Origin: a virus | Length of the DNA stretch: 64,000 nt | IMG/VR virus record: IMGVR_UViG_3300042453_005575 | Coordinates: 1 to 64,000 of that record | Direction: 5' to 3' (one strand) | Shown here: one piece after another, positions 10,922 through 18,213 of the stretch | Layout of the letters: each line of letters starts with the position of its first letter | How positions within the stretch are numbered: position 1 is the stretch's first letter | Program-made: the position numbers and the translations under genes | Notes under the pieces: model-generated | Databases searched by the model: none | The model's input: the letters and a program-made list of their open reading frames with translations, nothing else | What the model was told of the DNA's origin: nothing

Positions 10922-12163
10922 ATGGCTATTTTAACACTGTCAAAAAACAATAAAAATCAATACAGGAGATATCCATTTAAACAAAATACAAAGTGTATCT
11001 CTGAGGACGGGTTCGTTCTTTCTGACAAGATTATAGTGAATTGTTCGATCACGAGCACTTATGGTTTTCATAATTTGTTTATTAAACAAATTTTCTATAA
11101 AGAGAATATAGTCCGAATAGCTCTAGCTTCTGTAATTACTCGAGCAGCTTTAGGCATATTCGAGGGCGAGATATATGATGATTTTACTGTAATTCCATTT
11201 ACTGCATTTAAAAGATACATATCCGGTACTTTAACAATAGGTTCGTTCGAGGAGCTGCAAAAAATAACGAGAATATTATATTTTTCAGAAGATGCTACCG
11301 AACTAGAGGAATCTACAATTTTTTGCTATACTCCACCTAGCGTGTCTAGTGTTCGAGACATAAAAGATAATGAAATTCGTGGGCATGTTAATTACGGGAC
11401 ATTAATTAATTTAACAAAGTCTAAGCCCGCACTTCGCGACACACGGCTTAAAGTCAATAACACAGAACCCATATTTAATATGTCGGATAAATCCACGAGA
11501 TTAGGAAATTGCCCCAATCCTATTATTAAAACTATAAATGGTGTAGAGCCTTACCCGGTTCTTTCAGATACAGGGACCGACGCGGACAAGAACAATGGCA
11601 ATATTTATCTTTTTGGTGTTTTACCTGTGGCGTTTTATGGGGTAGAAGGCCAAAATAATCAATTTGAGGCAGGGTCGTTAAATTTATCAACAGAAAGTCT
11701 TTCTTTAGACTCGCTGTGTACACAAAGAAATAAAGTAATTCCTCCGACACCGGAAAAAATGTTTTATACATCCATTGTTGACCCGGATAAACTTCCTTCT
11801 GGTGTAACTATAGATTATCCTATTCGCGTTTTAGGCAAACTCGAAGCAACACAATACCTTCCGGCCGCAGCTTTAAGAGGAGATGCTTACGTTATAGGCT
11901 TAGAATTATATGTAGCTGATAAAGATTCCCCGAGCCCTGAGGAATGGGTTAATGTGGGCGACTTTATAAACCAATATTATACCAAACCAGCTTTGGAGAC
12001 CAAGGAGGCCGACCCTATAACGGCTTTACCTCCGTACGACCAACCAGCTAGATTGGCTGGTAATTTCTTTACAGCTACTAGACCAGAATTTTACTACTGG
12101 CCTCAATTTGTGAAACCTGAGCATTACAACGAGTGGAGGAACGATAGCAATGGCAATATATAA
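10922..12163 (+). CDS. Putative virion protein, first of three tandem paralogues
   Basis: A 413-residue protein of unknown function, directly downstream of the giant fibre gene. Its N-terminus carries Q-Y-R-R-Y-P-F at residues 13-19, matching the motif position in the next two genes (N-E-N..PF and N-E-N-E-Y-R-S-F-P-L). This suggests three copies of one N-terminal domain with divergent C-termini. The rest is beta-rich and polar, without signal peptide, membrane segment or enzyme motif. It overlaps the next gene by 14 bases, so the two are probably translated together. Position in the block points to a tail, baseplate or fibre-associated role; that is inference from context only. Confidence 0.75.
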   Translation: MAILTLSKNNKNQYRRYPFKQNTKCISEDGFVLSDKIIVNCSITSTYGFHNLFIKQIFYKENIVRIALASVITRAALGIFEGEIYDDFTVIPFTAFKRYISGTLTIGSFEELQKITRILYFSEDATELEESTIFCYTPPSVSSVRDIKDNEIRGHVNYGTLINLTKSKPALRDTRLKVNNTEPIFNMSDKSTRLGNCPNPIIKTINGVEPYPVLSDTGTDADKNNGNIYLFGVLPVAFYGVEGQNNQFEAGSLNLSTESLSLDSLCTQRNKVIPPTPEKMFYTSIVDPDKLPSGVTIDYPIRVLGKLEATQYLPAAALRGDAYVIGLELYVADKDSPSPEEWVNVGDFINQYYTKPALETKEADPITALPPYDQPARLAGNFFTATRPEFYYWPQFVKPEHYNEWRNDSNGNI

Positions 12164-12869
12164 TGTATTAAGTTGGAGAAACGAGAATAGTTTAACAGGG
12201 CACCCTTTCCAAAACGAATCCCCGATTCCTGGGTTCATTGTAGATGCCAGGTTTGTCCAGTTTGATGGGTTCATTCCGTTATTAAAAAGTGTTCGGGTTG
12301 AGGATGACTCGGTGTTTCTCGATATACTTTTTGATTTACCTAAAAGTATTGAAGTGGTTTTTACAAAAAATTGGTTTAACTTAGGTGAAAAAGGAAGGCA
12401 TATCTATATTCACTATTCTACTCCAACGTATCGCCGTTACATGGGCTCTATTAGTTTTGGTGAAGGAACATCCGAGTTATGGCCTGGTTATGTAGGAAGA
12501 AAATTAAATTTTGGGCTGCAATTTTTACCTGAAACAGTCAGATCCATACCATCAAAAGACGCGGTGTATACGTTTGATGGAGATTATGGAGATGTTACGA
12601 TAGGCCGCGCGAATAACGATAGTTCGATATTTTTTAATAAAACACCTAACGCCATAGTGCATAATGCTGTCGGTGGGCATTCTGTAGAAAATACTGTTCC
12701 TCAAGGGTTGAGACAAATTAATCTTGTAAAACCCAGAAACAATAATATAAATCTAGCTTCGAACGATATTATTAAAATGAGCTCGCCTACAAACACTACG
12801 CTGGTTATTTCGTTGGTCGGCGGCTCGACCAGCGGGAGATCTTTCGCAGCACCAACGCTATCTTCATAA
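12150..12869 (+). CDS. Putative virion protein, second of three tandem paralogues
   Basis: A 239-residue protein whose start is supported by one of the few clear ribosome binding sites in the window, GGAGGA eleven bases before the ATG and inside the end of the previous gene. The N-terminus W-R-N-E-N...H-P-F (residues 9-20) aligns with the motif of its two neighbours. An aromatic and glycine-rich middle (residues about 70-125) suggests a beta fold. The last 30 residues are Ser/Gly/Thr-rich. Function is not recognised; context suggests a structural role. Confidence 0.75.
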   Translation: MAIYNVLSWRNENSLTGHPFQNESPIPGFIVDARFVQFDGFIPLLKSVRVEDDSVFLDILFDLPKSIEVVFTKNWFNLGEKGRHIYIHYSTPTYRRYMGSISFGEGTSELWPGYVGRKLNFGLQFLPETVRSIPSKDAVYTFDGDYGDVTIGRANNDSSIFFNKTPNAIVHNAVGGHSVENTVPQGLRQINLVKPRNNNINLASNDIIKMSSPTNTTLVISLVGGSTSGRSFAAPTLSS

Positions 12870-12872
12870 TAT

Positions 12873-13817
12873 ATGGACCAAATAATTGACTGGTTAAACG
12901 AAAACGAATATCGAAGTTTTCCCCTTATAGAAGACTTTACTAGAGTCACAGGAGGCTCTGCAGGAGGCTGGGAGCTAGATAATGGAGTAATACTCGATGC
13001 GCAGATCGTGAACAACAATTCCTCATTTCCCACAAACTCAGCTAATTTCAATGTTCTGCTGAAAACTATAGAACATGTGACTGAATTTGGAACTCGAAGT
13101 CTGAAGTTTATTTTCGGAGATACCGGCAATACATTTGTTACTTTCACGGTAACCTCTCCTCTAAACAAGGTATACCCATTGTACCTCAGGGATCCATCCA
13201 CCGGGAGCTTGCTTGTTTTGGGGGAAGCCACAAAAAAAATTCCTATGGTGGCAACTGATGTAGATGGTGTCGCCACGTTGAGTATTCCAGTAGAACCTTC
13301 TGTTTGCTATGATTTTACAGAAGCTTGGCTGGGTGTGAAATCGATAGATTCTTTGGATAATAAGAAAACTCTGACGATTGTCGGTAATCCTACTGATTCT
13401 TACAAACCTTTTCTACCTCTTCAACCCGCAGACCCCAGCAATCCTCTCCAAGGAGATGTATATTTTTTAGAAGGCTACAATTTCAAAGTAGACATGAGTG
13501 ATGGCTTTGTTAATTTATATGTAGGAGCTGAGTATGGGCTACAAATGGAGTGCGGACTGTCATTTATAGCTTCGGAATATTTGGATTGCGATGAACTTGT
13601 GTCGTATATAAATGGAATTCCTCCAGACAATAAGGGTAATTTCCGACTGCTAGGAGGAAATAATATAAATATAATCGAAGGCACTGCGCTGCCGTTCGAA
13701 ATCAATGATCCTTTTGAAGTAGAAACTGACGCCCGCCCGCATTCGCTGTTTGTCGGCTTGACTTTCGAAAGTTCTGACTTATGCTCACCTATAAGTATAG
13801 TGCCTACAATTGAATAA
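12873..13817 (+). CDS. Putative virion protein, third of three tandem paralogues
   Basis: A 314-residue protein beginning three bases after the previous stop, with no Shine-Dalgarno. The N-terminus has W-L-N-E-N-E-Y-R-S-F-P-L at residues 7-18, the clearest form of the shared motif. The body is beta-rich and contains several Cys residues in the second half (ECG, YLDCDEL, DLCSP) that could form disulfides or bind metal. No enzymatic motif is seen. Copy number and tight spacing imply duplication within a virion cluster, possibly of proteins that share one binding partner. Confidence 0.75.
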   Translation: MDQIIDWLNENEYRSFPLIEDFTRVTGGSAGGWELDNGVILDAQIVNNNSSFPTNSANFNVLLKTIEHVTEFGTRSLKFIFGDTGNTFVTFTVTSPLNKVYPLYLRDPSTGSLLVLGEATKKIPMVATDVDGVATLSIPVEPSVCYDFTEAWLGVKSIDSLDNKKTLTIVGNPTDSYKPFLPLQPADPSNPLQGDVYFLEGYNFKVDMSDGFVNLYVGAEYGLQMECGLSFIASEYLDCDELVSYINGIPPDNKGNFRLLGGNNINIIEGTALPFEINDPFEVETDARPHSLFVGLTFESSDLCSPISIVPTIE

Positions 13818-13819
13818 TT

Positions 13820-14152
13820 ATGACAACATCCAGTAAAAATAAACGACTTGTGTTTACAAGTGTAAATCAGCTAATTACATTATTGAAAGATAACCCTGAT
13901 ATTGCTAGACAAATGCCTAGATTTGCTCCGTTAGCTAAAGCAGAACTAAGTTCTTCACCTAAAAAAGGATGTAATTGTGGAGCTAAACAAAATATAGTTA
14001 CTCCTGACGTCAATAAGCAAATAGCTGAAGGAATCTTATCTTCCCTGACTAATGAAGATTTTGTTCAAATTAAAAATATTTTAGAATTATCTGAACTATG
14101 TTATTATAAGAGAGACAAAGAAAATAATAAGCTAGAATTAATTTGTGTATAA
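13820..14152 (+). CDS. Small hypothetical protein with a C-x-C-G motif
   Basis: A 110-residue protein, two bases after the preceding stop. Helical N-terminal and C-terminal halves are split by a short linker with Lys-Lys-Gly-Cys-Asn-Cys-Gly (Cys51, Cys53), which could be a metal or disulfide site. The family is not recognised. It lies inside the virion-type block and shares its direction and lack of a Shine-Dalgarno, so it is probably co-expressed with the structural genes. Confidence 0.65.
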   Translation: MTTSSKNKRLVFTSVNQLITLLKDNPDIARQMPRFAPLAKAELSSSPKKGCNCGAKQNIVTPDVNKQIAEGILSSLTNEDFVQIKNILELSELCYYKRDKENNKLELICV

Positions 14153-14800
14153 ATGATAAAAGGTGACAAAGAGCAATATCTTGAAAATGGAGTGAATAGC
14201 TCAGACCCTCTCCTAGTGGGCAACAGCGGCTATAATTCACGCGCACCAGGTAAAAGCAGTATAGTCGCTAGAGGGGTGAGCCCTACTAGCACAGAAGAAA
14301 ACCAACTTTTTCTTGATGGAATTCCTGGGGCGATTTTTCAGCGTGGCGAGCCTAACCCTGATGTGTTTTATCAGGGGGATGATGTTATTTATGACGTTTA
14401 TCTATTTTTCCGTGGAAAACCTGTTACCACAGACGACTATGAGATAGTAGTTTCAGTTAAACCTAGCCCAAGAGCGATAAATGATATTTGGCGCGCCACA
14501 TCAGAATCCGGGTTAAGTGAAGTAAAAACTAGCGGAGCAGGTTATTTTGAAATATGGATTCCTTCGCAGGTAACCTCAGAAATATTGGCTGGTTCGTATT
14601 ATATTACTGTGTGGGTTAAAGAAAAGTTTGCGGCTACCGGAGGAAAATACGATAGATCAAGCGTTATTTTAACCCACATCTTCAACATCACCTATAGCGC
14701 TTTTTCACCTAAGCCTGAAACAGCATCTTCAGAATCTTTTGAAAAAATACACCGAACGAATTTAGAAAAAACTTGGCCTCCACACCAAAGTACAATCTAG
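14153..14800 (+). CDS. Putative virion-associated protein
   Basis: A 215-residue protein whose ATG immediately follows the previous TAA. The first 50 residues are Gly/Ser/Asn-rich and probably flexible. Residues about 65-175 alternate hydrophobic and polar residues as in an Ig-like beta sandwich (VFYQGDDVIYDVYLFF, and YYITVWVKEKF). No catalytic residues or membrane segments are visible. Last gene of the virion block before a gap with a promoter. Structural role inferred from location and beta content. Confidence 0.7.
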   Translation: MIKGDKEQYLENGVNSSDPLLVGNSGYNSRAPGKSSIVARGVSPTSTEENQLFLDGIPGAIFQRGEPNPDVFYQGDDVIYDVYLFFRGKPVTTDDYEIVVSVKPSPRAINDIWRATSESGLSEVKTSGAGYFEIWIPSQVTSEILAGSYYITVWVKEKFAATGGKYDRSSVILTHIFNITYSAFSPKPETASSESFEKIHRTNLEKTWPPHQSTI

Positions 14801-14838
14801 TTATTTTCAAACATCCCCAAGCCATATTTAGTTATTAT

Positions 14839-14850
14839 TTAAGGTATAAT
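14839..14850 (+). promoter_or_regulatory. Candidate leaderless promoter (GGTATAAT)
   Basis: TATAAT at 14845-14850, preceded by GG as in the two RNA-gene promoters at 15292 and 16939. It ends six bases before the ATG at 14857, so initiation would fall on or next to the start codon. The upstream 14801-14840 is AT-rich without other features. Confidence 0.5.
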
Positions 14851-14856
14851 AATTAG

Positions 14857-15228
14857 ATGAATAATAGCTATTCTGAAAAAAATTATAGCGAAAGCGTAAT
14901 TTTTAATTTAAGTGAAGGAAATCATGGTGCTATTCGTGTACTCATGGATTCTTTAATAAACAACGAAAAAATAGACCCACAGAATGCTTGGGGGGCGCTA
15001 GGTTTCATACTCAACATTGCTGCTATGAATATTAGGGGCAGTAGAATTTGGGTACTCTATAAAATGGTTGGTTGCGATTTGGTCAAAGCTACAGCCATTA
15101 TTCGAGCAGCTCAACTTGGGATTATATCTAGAGCGGAGCTTAGAAGAATGATAGACTTTGAGGATGGAGCTTGCGCAGATGCGTTGTTGTGTAAAGTTCG
15201 AGAAGTGCTAGAAGACTTTGCCATGTAA
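14857..15228 (+). CDS. Conserved-looking phage protein of unknown function
   Basis: A 123-residue, mostly helical protein. The central stretch around NAWGALGFILNIAAMNIRG and the following W-V-L-Y-K-M-V-G-C-D segment resemble an uncharacterised small phage family I have seen in large phages, but I cannot name it. It has its own promoter-like box ending six bases before the ATG and a hairpin terminator eight bases after the stop, so it looks monocistronic. It sits between the virion block and the RNA island. Confidence 0.7.
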   Translation: MNNSYSEKNYSESVIFNLSEGNHGAIRVLMDSLINNEKIDPQNAWGALGFILNIAAMNIRGSRIWVLYKMVGCDLVKATAIIRAAQLGIISRAELRRMIDFEDGACADALLCKVREVLEDFAM

Positions 15229-15235
15229 AAGCACT

Positions 15236-15262
15236 GAGAAAACATTTATATGTTTTCTCTTT
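15236..15262 (+). terminator. Rho-independent-type terminator
   Basis: Nine-base-pair stem GAGAAAACA / TGTTTTCTC with a six-base loop, followed by TTT. It closes the 14857 gene and insulates the tmRNA promoter downstream. Confidence 0.6.
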
Positions 15263-15282
15263 AGCTGTTAGATAAATTTATA

Positions 15283-15319
15283 ATTTTTTGGTATAATATA
15301 TTGAACGGCACTATTGTGC
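15283..15319 (+). promoter_or_regulatory. Shared RNA-gene promoter, copy 1 (drives tmRNA), with 5' hairpin
   Basis: Extended -10 box TTGGTATAAT (TATAAT 15292-15297) preceded by a T-tract. Eleven bases beyond it lies GCAC-TATT-GTGC (15308-15319), which can form a hairpin at the very 5' end of the transcript. The same roughly 40-base block recurs before the giant RNA at 16929, with GCAC/GTGC changed to GCAT/ATGC so that pairing is kept. Expected transcript start is about 15303; the leader to 15360 would be removed by RNase P. Confidence 0.65.
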
Positions 15320-15360
15320 TTTCGCTTGATTTTTTGTTAGCGTAGTATTATATTATTTAT

Positions 15361-15786
15361 GGGGGTATACTGGCTTCGATACGTAGTCCGTGTATCATAA
15401 AACAGCCGAGGATGATTCGTTGGCCTCGTAAAAATCGAATCAAAAACTAAACGCCAATATTGAAATGGCTCCTTCTCTCGCAGAAGCTGACGCTATCCTC
15501 GAAGCCACCGGCTTTGTTGATTCCGAGCAGCTGATGGCCGCCTGACCGGCGCCATCGCTTAAGAAGGCACAGGACCGAGGATTGAGAGTAACCTCGCGGC
15601 TGCGAAACGCCGTAAAATCTCTCAAAGATGATGGTAAACCATTCCGCTCGAATATGCGTTAATTATTCCTCGACTCATGTTAGGTCTCCAGCCGACCGTA
15701 TATGAGTTTAAATAAATAAGCTGGTAAGCTGTAGCTTTTATGCTATGTTAATTACGTAGACAGGGGTTCGACTCCCCTTACCTCCA
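15361..15786 (+). ncRNA. ssrA: tmRNA with an unusually long tag reading frame
   Basis: The 5' end GGGGGTA pairs with TACCTCC at 15779-15785 as a seven-pair acceptor stem (one G.U), followed by discriminator A; CCA is not encoded. The conserved D-loop-like ACTGGCTTCGA follows the 5' end, and a T arm AGGGG-TTCGACT-CCCCT precedes the 3' end. The tag frame follows CTAAAC, the usual context of the resume codon: GCC at 15453, then 30 codons to TGA at 15543-15545, beginning Ala-Asn-Ile-Glu-Met and ending Leu-Met-Ala-Ala. That hydrophobic Ala-Ala end is a typical ClpXP-type degron, but 30 residues is much longer than the about ten of E. coli. It rescues stalled ribosomes and tags their products; SmpB is not in the window and is presumably host-supplied. 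Confidence 0.93.
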
Positions 15787-15794
15787 CATTTTAC

Positions 15795-15866
15795 TGCAGG
15801 GTCGACAAGGGGTTAAGTCACTGCGCTCATAACGCAGCATCGAGGGTTCGAGTCCCTCCCCTGCTA
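15795..15866 (+). tRNA. tRNA-Met(CAT), initiator-like
   Basis: Cloverleaf with anticodon loop CTCATAA on stem CTGCG/CGCAG, T arm GAGGG-TTCGAGT-CCCTC and D stem GAC/GTC. Position 1:72 is a T:T mismatch and the second D-stem pair is A11:U24; both are initiator features in bacteria. The anticodon stem lacks the three consecutive G:C pairs of the same orientation usual for initiators. CCA is not encoded. It lies eight bases after the tmRNA and is probably cut from the same precursor. Confidence 0.88.
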
Positions 15867-15875
15867 ATCTTTTTT

Positions 15876-16553
15876 ATGAAAAGTATATTTTATGCTCCCG
15901 TTCTTGAAACTGGGAAAAACCACCAAATATTGTTTTGGGGCTGCTTGCATTATAGGCACAATCCTAAGTGGGAAATTCCTCTATGGAAACGCCGAGGTTT
16001 TAGTAGTTCTGAAGAACATGATGCTGCAATTATAGATAGATGGAACAGCAGAGCTTCTAAAGAGACTATCGGCTTTTTACTCGGTGATAATGTTTTTGGG
16101 TATAACGCAGCTGAATCTTTTCGAAGTTTATTAAATCGTCTGGTTTTCAATCGGATATATATAATGCCTGGAAATCATCAAGCCGGGTGGAAACAAACTT
16201 TTGAATCTTTGGATGAAAATATTTATTTCGCTCAGCATGGTGGAGAAGTAGTGCTTGTTCCGAATTATTTAGAAGCTTATATTAACGGGCAAGCTGTTGT
16301 TATGAGCCATTACCCCATATTATCTTGGAATGGCCAAGCAAAAGGAAGCTGGATGTTGTTTAGCCATGTACACGGCTCTCTGAACAAGTCAGAGGTGGGG
16401 AGATTATATTTAACTAACGGGCTTAACAAAGAAGTATCCGTAGAAGCTTCACCTTATCCTTCCTCGTTCGGGGATATAAAGGAATGGATGTCTCGAAAAA
16501 CACTTTTTTCTCCGGACCACCACGAAAAAAGTAACAACACTGGTTTAATTTAA
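15876..16553 (+). CDS. Calcineurin-like metallophosphoesterase
   Basis: A 225-residue protein with the metallophosphoesterase motif series in order: GCLHYRH (residues about 22-28, the usual Asp replaced by Cys), GDNVF (about 69-73), GNHQ (about 99-102), MSHYPI (about 143-148) and FSHVHG (about 162-167). The family binds two metal ions and hydrolyses phosphoesters; the substrate here is unknown. It starts ten bases after the tRNA-Met with no Shine-Dalgarno, so it may be expressed from the tmRNA/tRNA transcript. Unlike the SbcD-like gene at 32052 it has no large partner next to it. The Cys at the first motif is atypical and could alter metal preference. Confidence 0.85.
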   Translation: MKSIFYAPVLETGKNHQILFWGCLHYRHNPKWEIPLWKRRGFSSSEEHDAAIIDRWNSRASKETIGFLLGDNVFGYNAAESFRSLLNRLVFNRIYIMPGNHQAGWKQTFESLDENIYFAQHGGEVVLVPNYLEAYINGQAVVMSHYPILSWNGQAKGSWMLFSHVHGSLNKSEVGRLYLTNGLNKEVSVEASPYPSSFGDIKEWMSRKTLFSPDHHEKSNNTGLI

Positions 16554-16599
16554 AACTTTGCAAGAAGTAAAGTAATTACCCCATAATTATTTTGCTTTT

Positions 16600-16664
16600 G
16601 CAGATGGTGGAGAGGCGGCATAACCTGTCGTCCCTGGCGCGCCGTGACCGCCTTATGTCCGGCA
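16600..16664 (+). promoter_or_regulatory. GC-rich structured 5' leader with two exclusive folds
   Basis: A GC-rich island in AT-rich DNA just before the gene at 16674. AGGCGG (16613-16618) can pair with CCGCCT (16648-16653), or CGGCATAA (16616-16623) can pair with TTATG-CCG (16653-16661, one bulged base). The two pairings use the same bases, so they exclude each other, as in a switch. GGCGCGCC lies in the loop. No known riboswitch consensus was recognised, and it does not fold as a tRNA. Confidence 0.3.
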
Positions 16665-16673
16665 ACCTTTTTT

Positions 16674-16904
16674 ATGAACGTTAAAGAATTAATCGAACAA
16701 TTATCCAAACATGATCCTGAAGCTATGGTGGTAATAAGAGGCTATGAGGATGGTGTTGATGAAGCTATTAAAACCGAAGCAGTGCAGATTTCTAAATTTC
16801 CTATTGTTGAATGGTATTATGGAAAATACAGAATTGAACACCAGGCTGAGCCGAATATAAAAACAACCTCGGCTGTGTATATAAACAACGGTAAATATTT
16901 TTAG
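16674..16904 (+). CDS. Small hypothetical protein
   Basis: A 76-residue protein if started at the ATG at 16674 (MNVKELIEQL). An upstream in-frame ATG at 16644 falls inside the structured GC-rich leader and is less likely. The N-terminus, a helix ending in SKHDPEAMVVIRGYEDGVDEA, resembles a widespread small phage family with the pattern L-x-x-x-D-P-x-x-x-V-x-I; members have no known function. It is the last gene before the giant RNA, and may be regulated by the leader structure. Confidence 0.7.
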   Translation: MNVKELIEQLSKHDPEAMVVIRGYEDGVDEAIKTEAVQISKFPIVEWYYGKYRIEHQAEPNIKTTSAVYINNGKYF

Positions 16905-16928
16905 AATCAACAAAATATATTTTAGTTA

Positions 16929-16966
16929 ATTTTTTTGGTATAATATATTGAACGGCATTATTATGC
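16929..16966 (+). promoter_or_regulatory. Shared RNA-gene promoter, copy 2 (drives the giant ncRNA), with 5' hairpin
   Basis: Nearly identical to the tmRNA promoter block at 15283: T-tract, TTGGTATAAT (TATAAT 16939-16944), then ATATTGAACGGCA. The hairpin arms are GCAT (16955-16958) and ATGC (16963-16966) around the same TATT loop. Compared with copy 1, one C-to-T and one G-to-A change compensate each other. Expected transcript start is about 16950. Confidence 0.65.
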
Positions 16967-18145
16967 TTGTTTTTAATTTTGGCCGTGTGCGGCCATAAGA
17001 TAACCTCGGTAACGAGAACAAAGTGGATCGCCATCACCGTGGCGATCTGCGGGGGTCCTCGACCCCTCCGAGCACACAAGGAGGTAATCATTATTTCTGC
17101 CTGTTGAGGGTTTTAAAGGAATAATGCTTTCCGGTTGAGACCCGGAAGGTGAGTGCTAAAAACACAATAAGTAAACCTTTAGCTGATATGCGAGCAACTA
17201 GACTGGTAATCTAGGTATCGCGTTCAGCAGCTTAGAAGTTTTCGCTGAGAAAGGCAGAGGAAACTTCAAAACCGTGCTAACCAGGCACAGGATCAGTAGC
17301 GCATCAATTCTCTCAAAAGGAGAGTTGGCGGAACCCGCGAGCACTGATTCAGGATCTCAGGTGATATCTAGCCTTCTAACAGGGGCATATAGAAACCTAA
17401 AAAGGAAAGCCTCGGGGCTTCTGCAGTGAAAGATGACTTCGTCCCAGGAAAAGCCTGGGGTTTATCGGCTCCCTAAAGCCGGTATTAATAGAGGTTAGGA
17501 TAATCTTTGGAACCTGTAGCAGGGTTTGGAGGGTGCGCAGCCTTCACAGAGAGGAACTAGCGAACAACTGTGGATGAAACCTTGATTTGGGGTAACAAAT
17601 CGTCATTGCTAGATACGTTGCAAAATAACGTGGATAAAACGGAGAATCAATATACTTCGTCAAAGCCTAGTAGTTGTAGCTGTAATCTCAGGCTGCATTA
17701 ATTTAACTCGACTTGGCGAGTATAAACAGGATGTAGGCCAAGAGCGGCAGGCTATATTTTTTACATAGCTTGCAATTCGGCAAGTGTGCTGCAGCATACT
17801 TTACCTCGACCGGGCTAGGCTCTAAGCGTTTGTGGAAACTTAGAATAAGTATCTGAGGTCAGGTCTCCACAGACCTGAGGCGAGATACAAACTAGTTATA
17901 CAGAGTAGACCTCGCAATCCGGCTTGCTTTGGTTGTTGCCTCTACTCATGATTTATAATTTTGGAGGATATCGAAAGAAATACATTCTATGTTTAAACAT
18001 AAAAGTTCATATACCTCCATTTCTTTTTGTGTATCTTTTTTGGTACGCAAAACCACTGGCCCAGCAGTGAAGTGCTGCAATCTGGGACAAATTTTTAGCT
18101 ATTTACTGGTTTAGCGGTATAACCTCGAACCAGGTAAATTTAATT
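16950..18145 (+). ncRNA. Giant ornate structured noncoding RNA, GOLLD/ROOL-class candidate
   Basis: About 1.2 kb without a plausible gene but with dense hairpins. Examples are CTCG-GTAA-CGAG (17005-17016, a GNRA tetraloop) and GATCGCCA/TGGCGATC (17026-17033 with 17040-17047). GTGTGC/GCACAC (16985-16990 with 17072-17077) closes a multi-helix junction. Further helices are CCCAGG/CCTGGG (17443-17459), TCAGGTCT/AGACCTGA with a CCAC loop (17859-17878) and TTTACTGGTT paired with AACCAGGTAAA (18102-18138). Size, phage context, and closeness to tRNA and tmRNA fit the known giant phage RNAs GOLLD and ROOL. I cannot recall their consensus well enough to assign one. No rRNA, RNase P or intron-core signature was recognised. 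Boundaries are approximate, from the promoter and the last helix. Confidence 0.72.
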
Positions 18146-18168
18146 CATAAAAACAATAGAAAGTAAAA

Positions 18169-18213
18169 ATGAGCAACAAACTAAATTCAAACAAAGACTG
18201 GGAGGAACTCTAA
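18169..18213 (+). CDS. 14-residue leader peptide, coupled to the next gene
   Basis: ATG at 18169 opens 14 codons (MSNKLNSNKDWEEL) ending in TAA at 18211-18213, whose last A is the first base of the next ATG. The TAATG overlap would let ribosomes finishing the short peptide restart on the 92-residue gene. GGGAGGA inside the peptide serves as Shine-Dalgarno for the next gene. Whether the peptide itself matters is unknown. Confidence 0.4.
   Translation: MSNKLNSNKDWEEL

Noticed and set aside
15440-15625. Minus-strand frame across the tmRNA tag region
   Set aside because: It is the complement of the tmRNA, whose ends and tag context are clear.
16594-16670. Possible tRNA in the GC-rich stretch before 16674
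   Set aside because: There is no GTTCGA-type T loop and no acceptor stem could be drawn. Listed instead as a structured leader.
16801-17091. Minus-strand reading frame overlapping the promoter and 5' part of the giant RNA
   Set aside because: It covers two stem regions and the promoter, lacks a start signal and has no protein-like pattern.
16950-18145. Group I or group II intron, rRNA or RNase P RNA as identity of the long RNA
   Set aside because: No domain V, no G-site core, no rRNA-like conserved segment and no RNase P core motif was recognised, and no split gene flanks it.
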